A DNA stretch of 64,000 nucleotides from positions 9,642,334-9,706,333 of the forward strand of contig NC_045147.1 of NCBI RefSeq assembly GCF_008831285.2. The letters are read 5' to 3'. Under the pieces are notes generated by a model. That model saw only the letters and a program-made list of their open reading frames with translations. It did not search any database and was not told the DNA's origin. Shown in pieces: positions 22,989 through 33,120 of this stretch. The position numbers and the translations under genes were made by a program. How positions within the stretch are numbered: the stretch's first letter is position 1; every line of letters begins with the position of its first letter. Origin of the DNA: Nymphaea colorata (Eukaryota; Streptophyta; Magnoliopsida; Nymphaeales; Nymphaeaceae).

Positions 22989-24511
22989 GGGTGATGCCAA
23001 ATCAAAATCCAAGTAAAGGTTAAGATGAATCCAATGCCCACTACTGCATGGAATATCTTTTGTTGTGGTAGGACAATATGACTCAGTTGAACATAACACA
23101 TTACCATTCCTTCCAACATCAAGCCACTTATTTGCTCCACCACATGAATGATTTGCTTTTCCATGAGGCAACTAGTAATTGTATTTGTATTAATTTTCTA
23201 ATTAGTTATAACAAAAACATAAATTATTCAAAAAAAATTATTAATTATGATGTTCAACATGTATTATTTCAGTTTTGAGTTATCTTGATAACATATGTTG
23301 TAGATAGAAATCTGCACATGGTTGACCTACATTGCATTCACTCTCCTATATATTGAGTTGCAACTGAATAGCACTTGCATCAAGTTCTGCTCTAGTTTTA
23401 AATATCTAAAAATAAAATTGTTCTCGTTTTGTTTGTCAAGCATGTCACAATAAGATTTCAAGGACACAATAAGGCTTTGCTTTTTGCATATATCTTAGCA
23501 AATTTGTTTTATTAAGGAGGTTAGGATTTCTAGAATTACCATTGCTTCTTGCCCTAATAACTATGCATTTTATTTCATAGAAGCCATATCTGTATTTCAT
23601 ATTGATCTCATTGAGATTATGTTTAAGAGGCTGATGGTAGATCTATTGTGGTTATGTGCCATTAAAATTTTTTGTTCTAGTTAAATACATTATATTAATG
23701 ATCTTACTGTCCTCTGCTACGTATTTGTTTGATTTTCTCATTTATTAACATACAAATATTACAAAAGAAAATGAGAAATATCTCTTCTGCAAATGGCCTT
23801 CATGATGAATATGAATTTTAAGCTTTAAATTAAAACAAAAGGATTTTCTTTTTGTCATCATTTTGTAGGGGTTTGTACTTTTTTTTTGGGGTGGGGAATG
23901 GTGTTATAGCCTAAATTACACTTCCTGCAGTGTAGCTATCCCTTAAAACTAGCTTTGGAGTGGACTTTATTGCTTTCTTCATAATTATGCTACTTAGGGA
24001 TGCATCATACTATATAGTATGTTAAGTAGAATTGTGGTCTCAACTGCCACACTTGTGGCAACCATTCTGCACCCAACTGCACTTATAATGTTGCTCTTTG
24101 TGCCCTAAATTTTATCTTTGGCTACTCTTTATTTTTCCTTCCTTGTTTTTCCCAGTCTATGACCTTAATAGTTAACACTTTGTAGTACAGTTTGTTTATC
24201 TCAAGGACAATCTGAGGGTAGTGAGATTTTAAAATGGGTGAAGGTATGTACATACAACCTACATGCAACAACATATTCGCCATGTGCGAGTGGTTGCATC
24301 CTTTTGAATTGCATGTAGTGAATGCCTATGCATGCTGTTAGCAATTTGAAATCCTGCTTCATTGTACTGGAATTACTTGAGATTTTATTAAGTTGAATTT
24401 GATGTATGACAATAAAGTTGGTTTTTTAGGTACTGGATTTAAGTTTTAATGAGTTTTGCATTTGTGCCTCTTGAAAATTGCAAATTTCTGCATGTACTTT
24501 TGCATAATTCA
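22989..24511. repeat. Tandem 1.52-kb repeat, unit 3
   Basis: 1,523 bp. It has a few private changes (for example AGTAATTGTA, TGTATTTCATATT and AATGAGTTTTGC). It ends at 24511, where single-copy sequence (GGTGGATAAACATC) resumes after the same ATAATTCAG word found at the internal junctions. Confidence 0.95.
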
Positions 24512-24512
24512 G

Positions 24513-24660
24513 GGTGGATAAACATCTTTTAGTTGCATGTTTTGATGTATATTCTAACATGATGCCTTTTCCAAGTATTCCTGAATTATACTTCAAACTT
24601 GGGGTTAAAGGGTCAACATTAACTAAGAATGGAGAAGCTGAAATTAAGCCTTTCATCTGA
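24513..24660 (+). CDS. Candidate terminal exon of an unidentified gene
   Basis: After an acceptor-like CATAATTCAG (AG at 24511-24512) an open frame of 49 codons from 24514 ends in TGA at 24658-24660. It includes LLVACFDVYSNMMPF and PELYFKLGVKG, a composition typical of a real globular protein rather than random AT-rich sequence. I do not recognise the family and found no matching upstream exon on the plus strand. The same acceptor word stands at the end of each 1.52-kb unit, so the triplication began right at this exon's edge. It may be a live terminal exon or a relic. Confidence 0.35.
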
Positions 24661-25525
24661 TAAGTTCTACTTAGAGATTGAAGTAAGTTTCTCTTGCTTG
24701 CAAGTTGGAGTAAATTGTTATTGTGTTATTATGCTCTAAGGCTTCTATCTTCTCTTCTTGACAGGATTTGCAGGTCTTTGTCATAGTCTCGATTTGATTA
24801 GACTCTGTTATCTTTCTTTTAAAAAATCTATGTTCACATTGTGGCATTTTGTTAATTAAGTTGATCAAATAACTTATAACCAGTTCGTAGTCCTTAGATT
24901 TACTTAGCCTATTAGGCTTCGACTTGGATTGTCAGTTGTGTAATTTGAGGATGAGTTTCTGGTTTTTTTTTTCATGGATCAAAGTGGGAGTATGAATCAA
25001 GCTGAGCAGCTTGTGGTTCTGCTTGTTCTAGATCGTAAAGTGATCTCATCATGCTGAATATTGATTATATGCGCTTAATGTCTCTCAATGCATCAGCCAA
25101 TAGTTAATATTTCTGAATATATTACAACTAGACTTCATTTGAAGAAACTTCTTGTACCTTATTTTTGGTAAATAAATATTTGGATTGAAGAGAGGAATTT
25201 GAATTGTTAATGTTACCTGTGGAGGTATAATTGTTATGTCTAGACTTCTTTACAGAAGCCTTTTTCTAACGATAAAATCATTGCATGTGCATTCATGTAG
25301 CTAGTTTTCTTTATTAATATATTAGTCTATTTCCATTAAGCATAATGGAAGCATTCAACTGCAAATATGACCTATGAAAACTGAAGTTGCATGATCGACT
25401 TTAAACTACATTTGTCATTATACAGAATTTGCTTCTTCATTATTGTCATTGCAATAGATATAGCTAATGGTCATTATATTAATTGTCTTGCAGCTAACGT
25501 GTGAAATTTGCCATGTGCATTTCAG

Positions 25526-25657
25526 GTTCTATCAAAGATTGCAGTTGCATCATTTTTGACACTAGCAGAGAAGCATGGCAAAATAAAAGTGCAGTCAATG
25601 GGTGGAGGGTGTAGCACGATATCTGTGGAAAAATTTCGTTTCATTTTCTGTCAATAA
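25526..25657 (+). CDS. Candidate exon, 43 codons, unidentified
   Basis: Preceded by a good acceptor (GCATTTCAG, AG at 25524-25525). The frame reads VLSKIAVASFLTLAEKHGK … GGGCSTISVEKFRF and stops at TAA 25655-25657. The amphipathic, balanced composition contrasts with its AT-rich surroundings. It lies 0.9 kb downstream of the 24513 candidate on the same strand, but the first ends in a stop, so the two cannot be consecutive coding exons of one message unless alternatively spliced. Family unknown. Confidence 0.3.
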   Translation, partial: VLSKIAVASFLTLAEKHGKIKVQSMGGGCSTISVEKFRFIFCQ

Positions 25658-25825
25658 CCCCAAAAATTTGTGTGTTGTTTATGCATTGTTTTCTGGTTAT
25701 AGATAGAGCTTTTCATGCTATTTTATTGGTATGGTATAGGTTGTTTTGATACTGAAAAGTAAGTGGTTATTTGTAATTTGTTAATTGTAATAACTGTACT
25801 AAAGATTCAGCTGAAAGTAGTTTTT

Positions 25826-25996
25826 AAACCACAGTTAAAAACCAGGTTTTTGTCATCCAAACAAAACCAGGTTTAAAAAGAAAAAACCTGGTCTTTGTGT
25901 TGGCATCCAAACACAAAAACCAGGTTTTAAAACCTAGATTACAAAACCATGTTTTGAAGAAACCAGGCTTTAAGGGCTTAGCATCCAAACAAGGCG
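25826..25996. repeat. Clustered AACCAGGTTTT / CATCCAAACA motifs with inverted arms
   Basis: The words AAACCAGGTTT (direct) and AAACCTGGTC (inverted) and GCATCCAAACA alternate several times in about 170 bp. ACCAGGTT and AACCTGGT are separated by about 11 bp and can pair. This is the texture of a MITE or foldback terminus, but no paired end or target duplication was found. Confidence 0.4.
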
Positions 25997-26219
25997 TTAG
26001 AATTTACCTGAAACTTTCTTAATAAATCCCTCAACATATTTGTCTTCCACAGTTAGCGGCTTAGCACTGCTGGATTAAGCAAACCTCTGCCAAATCCAAT
26101 AGACCAAGAATCAATCTTGTGCATGGTAACCTAGGTCAACAAGTCGTTTTGTGAGCAAGAGAGCAAAAATATTAAAAGAGGAATTAGGAACCCTTTGATA
26201 GATCGGGAAGGAAAGAGGC

Positions 26220-26700
26220 AAGGATTGTCAACTGATTGAGAGGGAGAGAAGCAGATCGAGCGAGAGTAGGGATAGCTTAATTGTGTTCCAAGGTTGCCAT
26301 GTAGGAGGACAGGACAGCCTCGGCCTCGATGAGGGAATGATCAGCTTCAGGATATTCACGAACAAGAGAGAGAGAGAGAGAGATTTCTGGCCGGGACGAA
26401 AACTGATGGCAGAAAAATCTGGCCTCAACGAAGGAATGATCAACTTCTGCAACCAACGCTTCTACTCGTGAGGATACACCTGAATGGGATTAAGAGAAAG
26501 TGCAAAAAACCTAGCTTCTTTGAAGGACTGATCAATGAAGGAATGGTTAGCTTCTCCTCATGAGTGAACAATGACGATAGAATGATAACTTTTGTAGGTT
26601 AGGGAAAAACCTAGCCCGATGATAGAATGATCAACCTCTACTACTGATGGAATAGTCAATTTCTGCACATGATCAGGTATCGCCCAGAAGAGAGACAGAA
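26220..26700. repeat. Degenerate short repeats and (GA)n
   Basis: GA-rich sequence with a (GA)n run near 26365-26381 and four to five imperfect copies of a GGAATGATCAACTTCTGC-like word (about 26333, 26431, 26540, 26624 and 26648). No coding sequence recognised. Confidence 0.4.
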
Positions 26701-26999
26701 AGTGAACAACCGAGGTTATGGGAAGTAAAAATTAGATAAACTTGAGATTGACAATAAGGAACCAGTTTCGGCGTTGCTTCACCTCATTTTTACATCCTCA
26801 GCCATGTCACGGGAGTTGGACTCCACCAAAGCGTAGGTAGCTGATTGTGCTTGTTCAGACCGAATGGTCTGCTTTGCCCTAAGACTCTCGTAGCCAAAGA
26901 TGGAGAGAGAGAGAGAGAAAGAGAGGTAGAGTGAATGAACCAAACCAGAAGCAATCGAGATATAACGAGTATGATATAAACAGGAGTTCATCAAAGGTG

Positions 27000-28990
27000 G
27001 AGAGGGGAAAACGAAACGAGAAGAGAATTGAGGGACATCAAAAGATTATAAAATGTAAGCTGGACTCGGGAACGGGTGCCAAACCATTCGTACGGACTTG
27101 TTCCTAAATCCCATATTTGTTATTGTGGCATCCTCCCCTATCCTAGAATTCTTCACCTTTCCTATTCAAGAGAAAAGCTTCATTTAGGTGGAACACAAAA
27201 GTTATGGCTCGCAAGAAAAATAAGTCCACTACATGTTCTTTTATTGCATATTATTGTAGCCAGATAGGATGTTGCAGTTCTCGAAGCTTTAACAATAAAT
27301 GGTTAGTTATGGCATCAGTATTGTTGTGAGCAAATGGATCAATTGTAGCTCCAATAGAATCATCATGATTAGTGCTACCGACCATGTGGCTGCTTCTTCC
27401 AAATGCTAGATGGCAGATATCAAAGAACATTATTATGATGAAAAATAGAGAATTGAAAGATCTTATTCTCATGGAAACTGAAATATGAAATTAAGGAGAA
27501 AAAAATATCTTGTTAAAGAAGAGATGGTGCTAACAACCTCAAATATATGCTAGTGCTTGAACTCTATGGATGGTAGTCAAATACTTAGCTGTGAATGTTG
27601 CTAAGCAAAGCAACGCCAAATAGTGGTTGCCTTTGGTTGAACGAGGTTGATTAAAATTTCTTTTCTTCATTATTATTTTGGTTTTGTTTCATGTTTAAAT
27701 TTCCTTTTTGGATATGGTTTAAACTTTAAGCCTCTCGTGATCTTTCATCAATAAACTGCATGGTGATAACCTTTTTTTTTCTCTTCTATTGTTGTGTGCA
27801 ACAAAAAAATTGTAATTGTGTTATCATGTGAAGCAAAATGTTCCCGCATATAGTATCTAGTAGAATTATGTTCATTTTGACATAGAAATGTTTCTCTTCA
27901 GTTCCATTGCTCACCACAAAACTTATTTTGATGTTTGTTTTTGTTCGCAGATGGTCATTGAAAATAAAGAATGATCTCTAGAAGGTATTGGACACTTGTG
28001 AGCACATGCATGCTCGTCTGACTATAACAGTTGTATCTAACGATCCTCTATTTCAGCAGATAATTTGCCGCCTTGTATTGATCTTGTTCCTAGCTTTTCT
28101 TCCTAACAGCCTGTATAGGCACTTTGATAGATGTTCTTGGTCTAACTAAATGTAGGAATTACTCTTTCCTTTCATTAAGCTGACGAATCATCTTCCATTT
28201 TTTCTTGGGAAGATCCCTTGAAGTCAGCAGTGTTTTGCATCACGGTTGCTTACATTCTTCGTAGACGTCTATTTCCAATTTTACGTTGAAGATTTCCTTT
28301 CATGCATAGTTGTATTACATGTATTGGTTCTTTGATAATAATGCAATCATCATTTTATACTTTACCTAGCAGTTGCCATGCACTTCCATTTGTCTCCATT
28401 AAACTTATCATCATATCTAAGTATTTTTTATTTTAAATTATATATCCCGATCTTCTTTCTTAGCTTAGGATTGTGATATTAGTTCAGATGTCTGTTTTGC
28501 ATCTAGAACATTAGTTGTAGACTCTTTTTGGTTTTTTTCATGTCTTTTTGGTAAGGGCGATTTCCTTGCATTTAACATTACGAAATGTTCTCTTCCTGTT
28601 TATAAGTTATGAGCATATGCTACCATTAGAAAAAAAGGCTCGTGTATTCTATGAGCATATGCCATCACTTAGAGATAGAGGCTCGTGTATTCTAGGCTTT
28701 ACAGTTGGTAGAGGAAGGACTTCTTGGCTGCTTTTTTTTTCAAGCCCTTTATCTGACTGAACTTTACTAACTGGAGAAGGGAACATTGATAGGCCAAGAA
28801 GATTACAGTAGGTTAAGGCCACTAAATTTCGTTATTTTAAGTGGTCCTTCCCTGTTATTTTGTAAGTGATTTAAGTATATAACCATGTGTTTGATTTTGA
28901 GAGGCCATAATGGTGGATTTCTGCATATATATATATATATATATGGTGGTGAGACCATTATCCTTCATCTTCTAATCAATTTTGTACTTG
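27000..28990. other. Gene-free AT-rich stretch
   Basis: No ORF with recognisable content. A duplicated phrase near 28605-28690 (ATGAGCATATGC … GGCTCGTGTATTCTA, twice, about 50 bp apart) and an (AT)n run at 28927-28944 are the only structures seen. Confidence 0.5.
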
Positions 28991-28996
28991 TTTTAG

Positions 28997-29059
28997 GAGG
29001 AGCTTAGAAAGCATATAGGTGCTGCAGCTTATATAAAATGTAGCTCCAAAACTCAGCAG
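28997..29059 (+). pseudogene. Orphan exon of a ROP/Rac-type small GTPase
   Basis: Sixty-three bases flanked by a consensus acceptor (TTGTTTTAG) and donor (CAG|GTTGC) encode EELRKHIGAAAYIKCSSK followed by TQQ. This is the near-C-terminal segment of plant ROP GTPases, which includes the conserved C-SS/A-K guanine-specificity (G5) motif. Plant ROP genes have an exon covering exactly this block. The usual Gln and Glu (KQIGA, YIECSS) are His and Lys here. I found no other ROP exon within several kilobases on the plus strand, so this is probably a fragment of a dispersed or truncated gene rather than a working GTPase. Confidence 0.65.
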
Positions 29060-29376
29060 GTTGCTTATTCATTGACTGTTTAGTTTTTCTGAAGAAAGCC
29101 TAAATAGATACGCAAGAGACTAAAGAAATAATATGGCACCAGGATTTCCCTCCTATACATTATCACGTTCAATGAGATGATGATTTGCATTTCCATATTT
29201 TACATACGTTCATGTTTTGTGTATATATGTCACATGGTTGTCGTACTAGCCCCTTATTGTGCTTCAAAGGCCTTTTGGAGGAGCTTTTTGAATAAGCACT
29301 TCCTTGTTTTGTAATATTTTTATGTATTAATTTTGAAATGTGTAAATAATTTCTTTTATAATGCAATCTTTTTGTG

Positions 29377-29392
29377 CTCTCTCTCTCTCTCT

Positions 29393-29431
<39 letters not shown>
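29377..29431. repeat. Compound microsatellite (CT)n-(TA)n
   Basis: A CT run (about 29377-29394) followed by a TA run (about 29396-29431). Confidence 0.95.
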
Positions 29432-29436
<5 letters not shown>

Positions 29437-29454
29437 GTAAAACAAAAGGTAGAA

Positions 29455-30039
29455 TAACTACAATAGGGATGGTTTTTTTATGGTTACTGCATAAAAACTG
29501 TGGCTATTTTAAGTGATTGGTACAGTCAAAACCATGGGTGTTGGTCTAGGTAAACCGTGGCTAGCTAGTAGATGAAACAACCATGGTCAAAACCTTGACA
29601 AAAGAGCAATAGCCACAAGGACTATTGCCAAAGTCACTTTACTTAACAGCCACAAAGAAGACCATGGTTGAAAATACTTTCAGCCATGGTTTTTAGGTCT
29701 TTAGGCCACAATTTTGGCAGTGGTTAATAGCCCTTTTTATTGTATTGTCATGTCACTGTATATGCATGTTTCATATATCTAGCAGGCCAGATGCATTTTT
29801 TTGTGGCTAGGATGTAACTGTATAATATACCTATTATGTTATATTTTTTTAAAGGGTATAGAAAAACCATCGCTAAAAAAAGGTTGTGCGTAATAGTTTC
29901 TAAGCACAAAGTTAATCAGCATGGTATTTAACATTTGTAGGCACAATTTCGAACCATTGTTAACTGTTTTTAGTGACAGTTTTTTGTGATTTTAGCTCTG
30001 GTATTTGTTGTCACTAAAAACATATGCTCTTGTTGTGAT
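29455..30039. mobile_element. Possible non-autonomous CACTA-like element
   Basis: The left end AACTACAATAGGG and the right end …GCTCTTGTTGTGAT resemble degenerate CACTACAA…TTGTAGTG termini. Between them the words AACCATGG, CCATGGTT and GTGGCTA recur in both orientations, as in CACTA subterminal repeats, and GTCACTAAAAA/TTTTTAGTGAC words lie near the right end. There is no transposase. Ends are diverged and no 3-bp target duplication was confirmed. Confidence 0.4.
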
Positions 30040-31459
30040 GGCACAAGGAGAAGCTCTAATTGTACGCATACATTGTCGCCCATCAGCATAAAAGTTCCCT
30101 TGCATGCTTTAATCGTATTTACCTTTTAATAAATATCCATTCGATTGTTCAGCGCTGATATATGCTTATTCGTTTTTTCTGTAGCATACATTTGGTTCCT
30201 GTTGTTGGATGCTAGCTTATGATGTATATCTTTGAATTTGACCATCTTGCCCAAACAGTGATTGATGTTTTGGTGCTTGTTTATGGTAGCATTGATAGAT
30301 GTATTACTATAGGACAAAGGGATGCAATTGAGAAGCTTTGGAAAATCCATGTGATGAACGCGTCGGACTGCCAGATTAGTAGTAATTTAGAAGAACTACA
30401 ACCATGTATTAAGATTTCATGTTCAAGGTGACACTTGTAAATAGTAGAAGGTGTGAATGGTGTATTCTTGAGCTGGTGTTGTTCATGACTTTCTATTACT
30501 TATAAATTGCATGCTGATGTCCAATAAGTAGTATTTTCTGTGACATTGAAGTAGATTTCTTATTACTTTTATGATTCTTGTTTTAGTATTTCTAATTTTA
30601 GAAAACATTCACCTTTACATGATTTCAAATTATATACATATATATACAAGCATGTGATTTATTCTTCCTGATATTTGTAACAGTAAATGAACTAAAAAAC
30701 GTTTGCAATAGTCTGTAGTTACATTAGATTGTTAAACGTCTCAAAATAGTGGTCTTTGGCACCCTACCATATTCGTTTTTTTTTTAAAGGTAGTTTCGGC
30801 CGACACAATACTGGCATTGTTCAAAGCAACAACGGCATCTTAGCATTATTAACTAATCCTTACTGGTTGTGGCTTTCTCCAATAGTTGGACGACCTTTCG
30901 GTTCATGGTTTTTCGACGTCATATAAATTATCTATGATGCTACCGTCTACAATTGACTGAAACCTCGTAAAGAGCCCTCATCCATTCCCGCATTGAGTAG
31001 GAGTCCCTTTTTTTTTCGCCAGAATTGTGCAATTATGGAATTAAATTTCTTTTTATGAATTAGGAATTTTGTTATCAAACAAGTTTGATTGCAAATTTAT
31101 AAACTTATTCTTGAATTAAAATTCTTTGTCATTCTACTCTAGGGGATGGAATCATGTCTACAGAATTCTAGAATTTTTTTCATCTCTCTTTTTGGGCCCA
31201 TGTCATGATGGTTTTATTTCATCAATTTTAGAATTTTAATACTTGTTTTATTAAACACATCATTTTCAATTAATCAAAATTCTAAACCATCAACATAAAG
31301 AAAACTAAAACCAAATTTTTCATTCTAATTCTAATTTAATGTAGAATTTTGTTTTTAAAATTTTCATCCTAAAATCAAAATTTAAAACCACAAACACCCC
31401 TAAAACAATGTGTCTTACCCAAACGACCACCAAATCTTTGACACCTTGTGTACATCAGT
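30040..31459. other. Gene-free AT-rich stretch
   Basis: No recognisable coding sequence. The last 400 bp are rich in GAATTTTA/TAAAATTC words that could be an eroded MITE; the young gypsy element is inserted in it. Confidence 0.5.
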
Positions 31460-31464
31460 CAAAC

Positions 31465-31882
31465 TGTTCCCCTGTGTCTAGGAGTGTGTCTGGGAGTCTG
31501 TACAGTCCTTTGCTTTGTTTTGCATTGTACTTGCTTTGCTTATGTTGAGTCATTTGCTTATGCATGTTTACTTGTAAGGGAGTACCCTCCCACCGGTCTA
31601 AGTGTCAAATATTGGGATTTCTTGTTTTGGATGGTCGGCATGGGAATCCTGTAAGCGGCCTCGGCCATCCTACATAAGTAAAGTCGAGATCATTCTCCTT
31701 ACTTATCTTTCTCGTGATGTACTAATTCTTCAAGCGAATACATTACGAGATTTCTTTATTCACAAGCATTCTTTATACACTTGTTTTCTCAAACTACTTT
31801 TGCGCCCCGTTCGGTGGTTTGAAGGCTTGCGGCAATCAGGTTCTTGCCGCGCCGCACGGGCCGAAGTTGTCAGCCCGTGACA
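31465..31882 (+). repeat. 5' LTR of the young gypsy element
   Basis: 418 bp, starting TGTTCCCCTGTG and ending CAGCCCGTGACA. Relative to the 3' LTR it has an extra 12 bp near its start (GTGTCTAGGAGT-type tandem duplication). Confidence 0.97.
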
Positions 31883-31884
31883 AC

Positions 31885-31896
31885 TGGTATCAGAGA
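31885..31896 (+). other. Primer-binding site (initiator Met tRNA)
   Basis: TGGTATCAGAGA begins two bases after the LTR and matches the complement of the initiator Met-tRNA 3' end (TGGTATCAGAGC) except at the last base. Confidence 0.92.
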
Positions 31897-32065
31897 CAGG
31901 TTCGGCAATCTGGGGAAGCGGTTGGATAGTCGGTGTAGAACTACACGCCGACGATCGTTGATCGAAAGAGACCTTCGACGATCGCTGATCGAAGAGGAAG
32001 AAGCCCTGGCGACTCAATATAATCTGCGAAGTGCCAAGGGCAAGGGGGTAGCCCATTCCAACGAG

Positions 32066-33120
32066 ATGGGTACATCCCAGGGTCAGGAAGACCTGACCGA
32101 GATGGTGAACAAGCTGGCTACCGACGTAACTACTCATGAAGAAGCGTTGGGTAATGCAGCTGAGTCCTTCGGGGAAATGAAGGACGAGATGAAGGTACTA
32201 CGGGAACAAATGACCGACCTAGTGGCCATGAATCGGGCACTGACGGACACAGTGACCGCGTTACAGGCTGAAGTCAAGGAACTTCAGGTAAAGAACCGCA
32301 CACTACAGCGTCAAATCTCTGTAGGTGTAGGTGACGATCAGCCAGCGAGGGTCGACGTTCAGAGACCCGCTAAATACAATGGAACTCGGGATAGTCGAGT
32401 GATCGACAACTTTTTATTTCAAGTGGAGTACTACTTGGACTTGCAAGGCGTTATGGGGGACGACCTTCAAGTCAAGACTGCGGCTATGTTGCTAGAGGGC
32501 GATGCTGTGGCATGGTGGAGAAGGAAAAGGCTCGACATTCAAAAGGGGATCTGCACAATAGACACTTTCGATGATTTTCAGCGAGAGTTGAGAACTTACT
32601 TCATGCCTCCGAATGCGACACGCCATGCCTATCGGATGGTTGGTGAATTAAAACATACCGGATCCTTGCGAGATTACGTGAGGGCCTATCAAAGGCTGAT
32701 GTTAGATGTGCCAGATATGCAAGAACAAGATAAATTGAACTAGTTCATTTTGGGACTTCAGTCGTGGGCACAATCCGAAGTGGAAAGGAGTAATCCAGAG
32801 ACCTTGGAGGACGCTTATGTAGTAGCAGAACGTTTGGCTGATACTCAGCGCAAGAGCTACACTAACGCCTTCAAGCCGTCGAGGAAGCCTGACCATGGAG
32901 GAAAGAAAGATGATCGAAGGGAACGGAAAGATGAACCATCAACTCAGCGCCAAGTCGAAAGAAGAACTTTCTTTCACAGAAACGACAACTCTCAGAATAG
33001 AGTGTTGAAATGTTGCTTTTGTGATGGCAATCACTTAGGAAGGCAATGTCCAAAGCGTGGAAACAGGGACAATCAAGCAAGCTCTTCAAGGCAATCTGCT
33101 AATGCGGTACAAGGTGAAGA
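32066..33120 (+). pseudogene. gag of the young gypsy element, with an in-frame stop
   Basis: The likely start is ATG 32066, although the frame is open further upstream. A coiled-coil-like stretch (LTEMVNKL … VTALQAEVKELQVKNRTL) precedes the capsid region with ALFL-type hydrophobic blocks and MLLEGDAVAWWRRK. TAG at 32741-32743 interrupts the frame after QEQDKLN; the same frame continues directly (FILGLQSW). A zinc knuckle [14 protein letters not shown] lies at about 33008-33050 (C-X2-C-X3-H-X4-C, one residue shorter than the classical knuckle, as in several plant chromoviruses). Gag forms the particle that packages element RNA. Confidence 0.92.

Noticed and set aside
19947-24511. 1.52-kb repeats considered as LTRs or satellite
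   Set aside because: No TG…CA ends, PBS or target duplication, and only three units; a local tandem triplication explains them.
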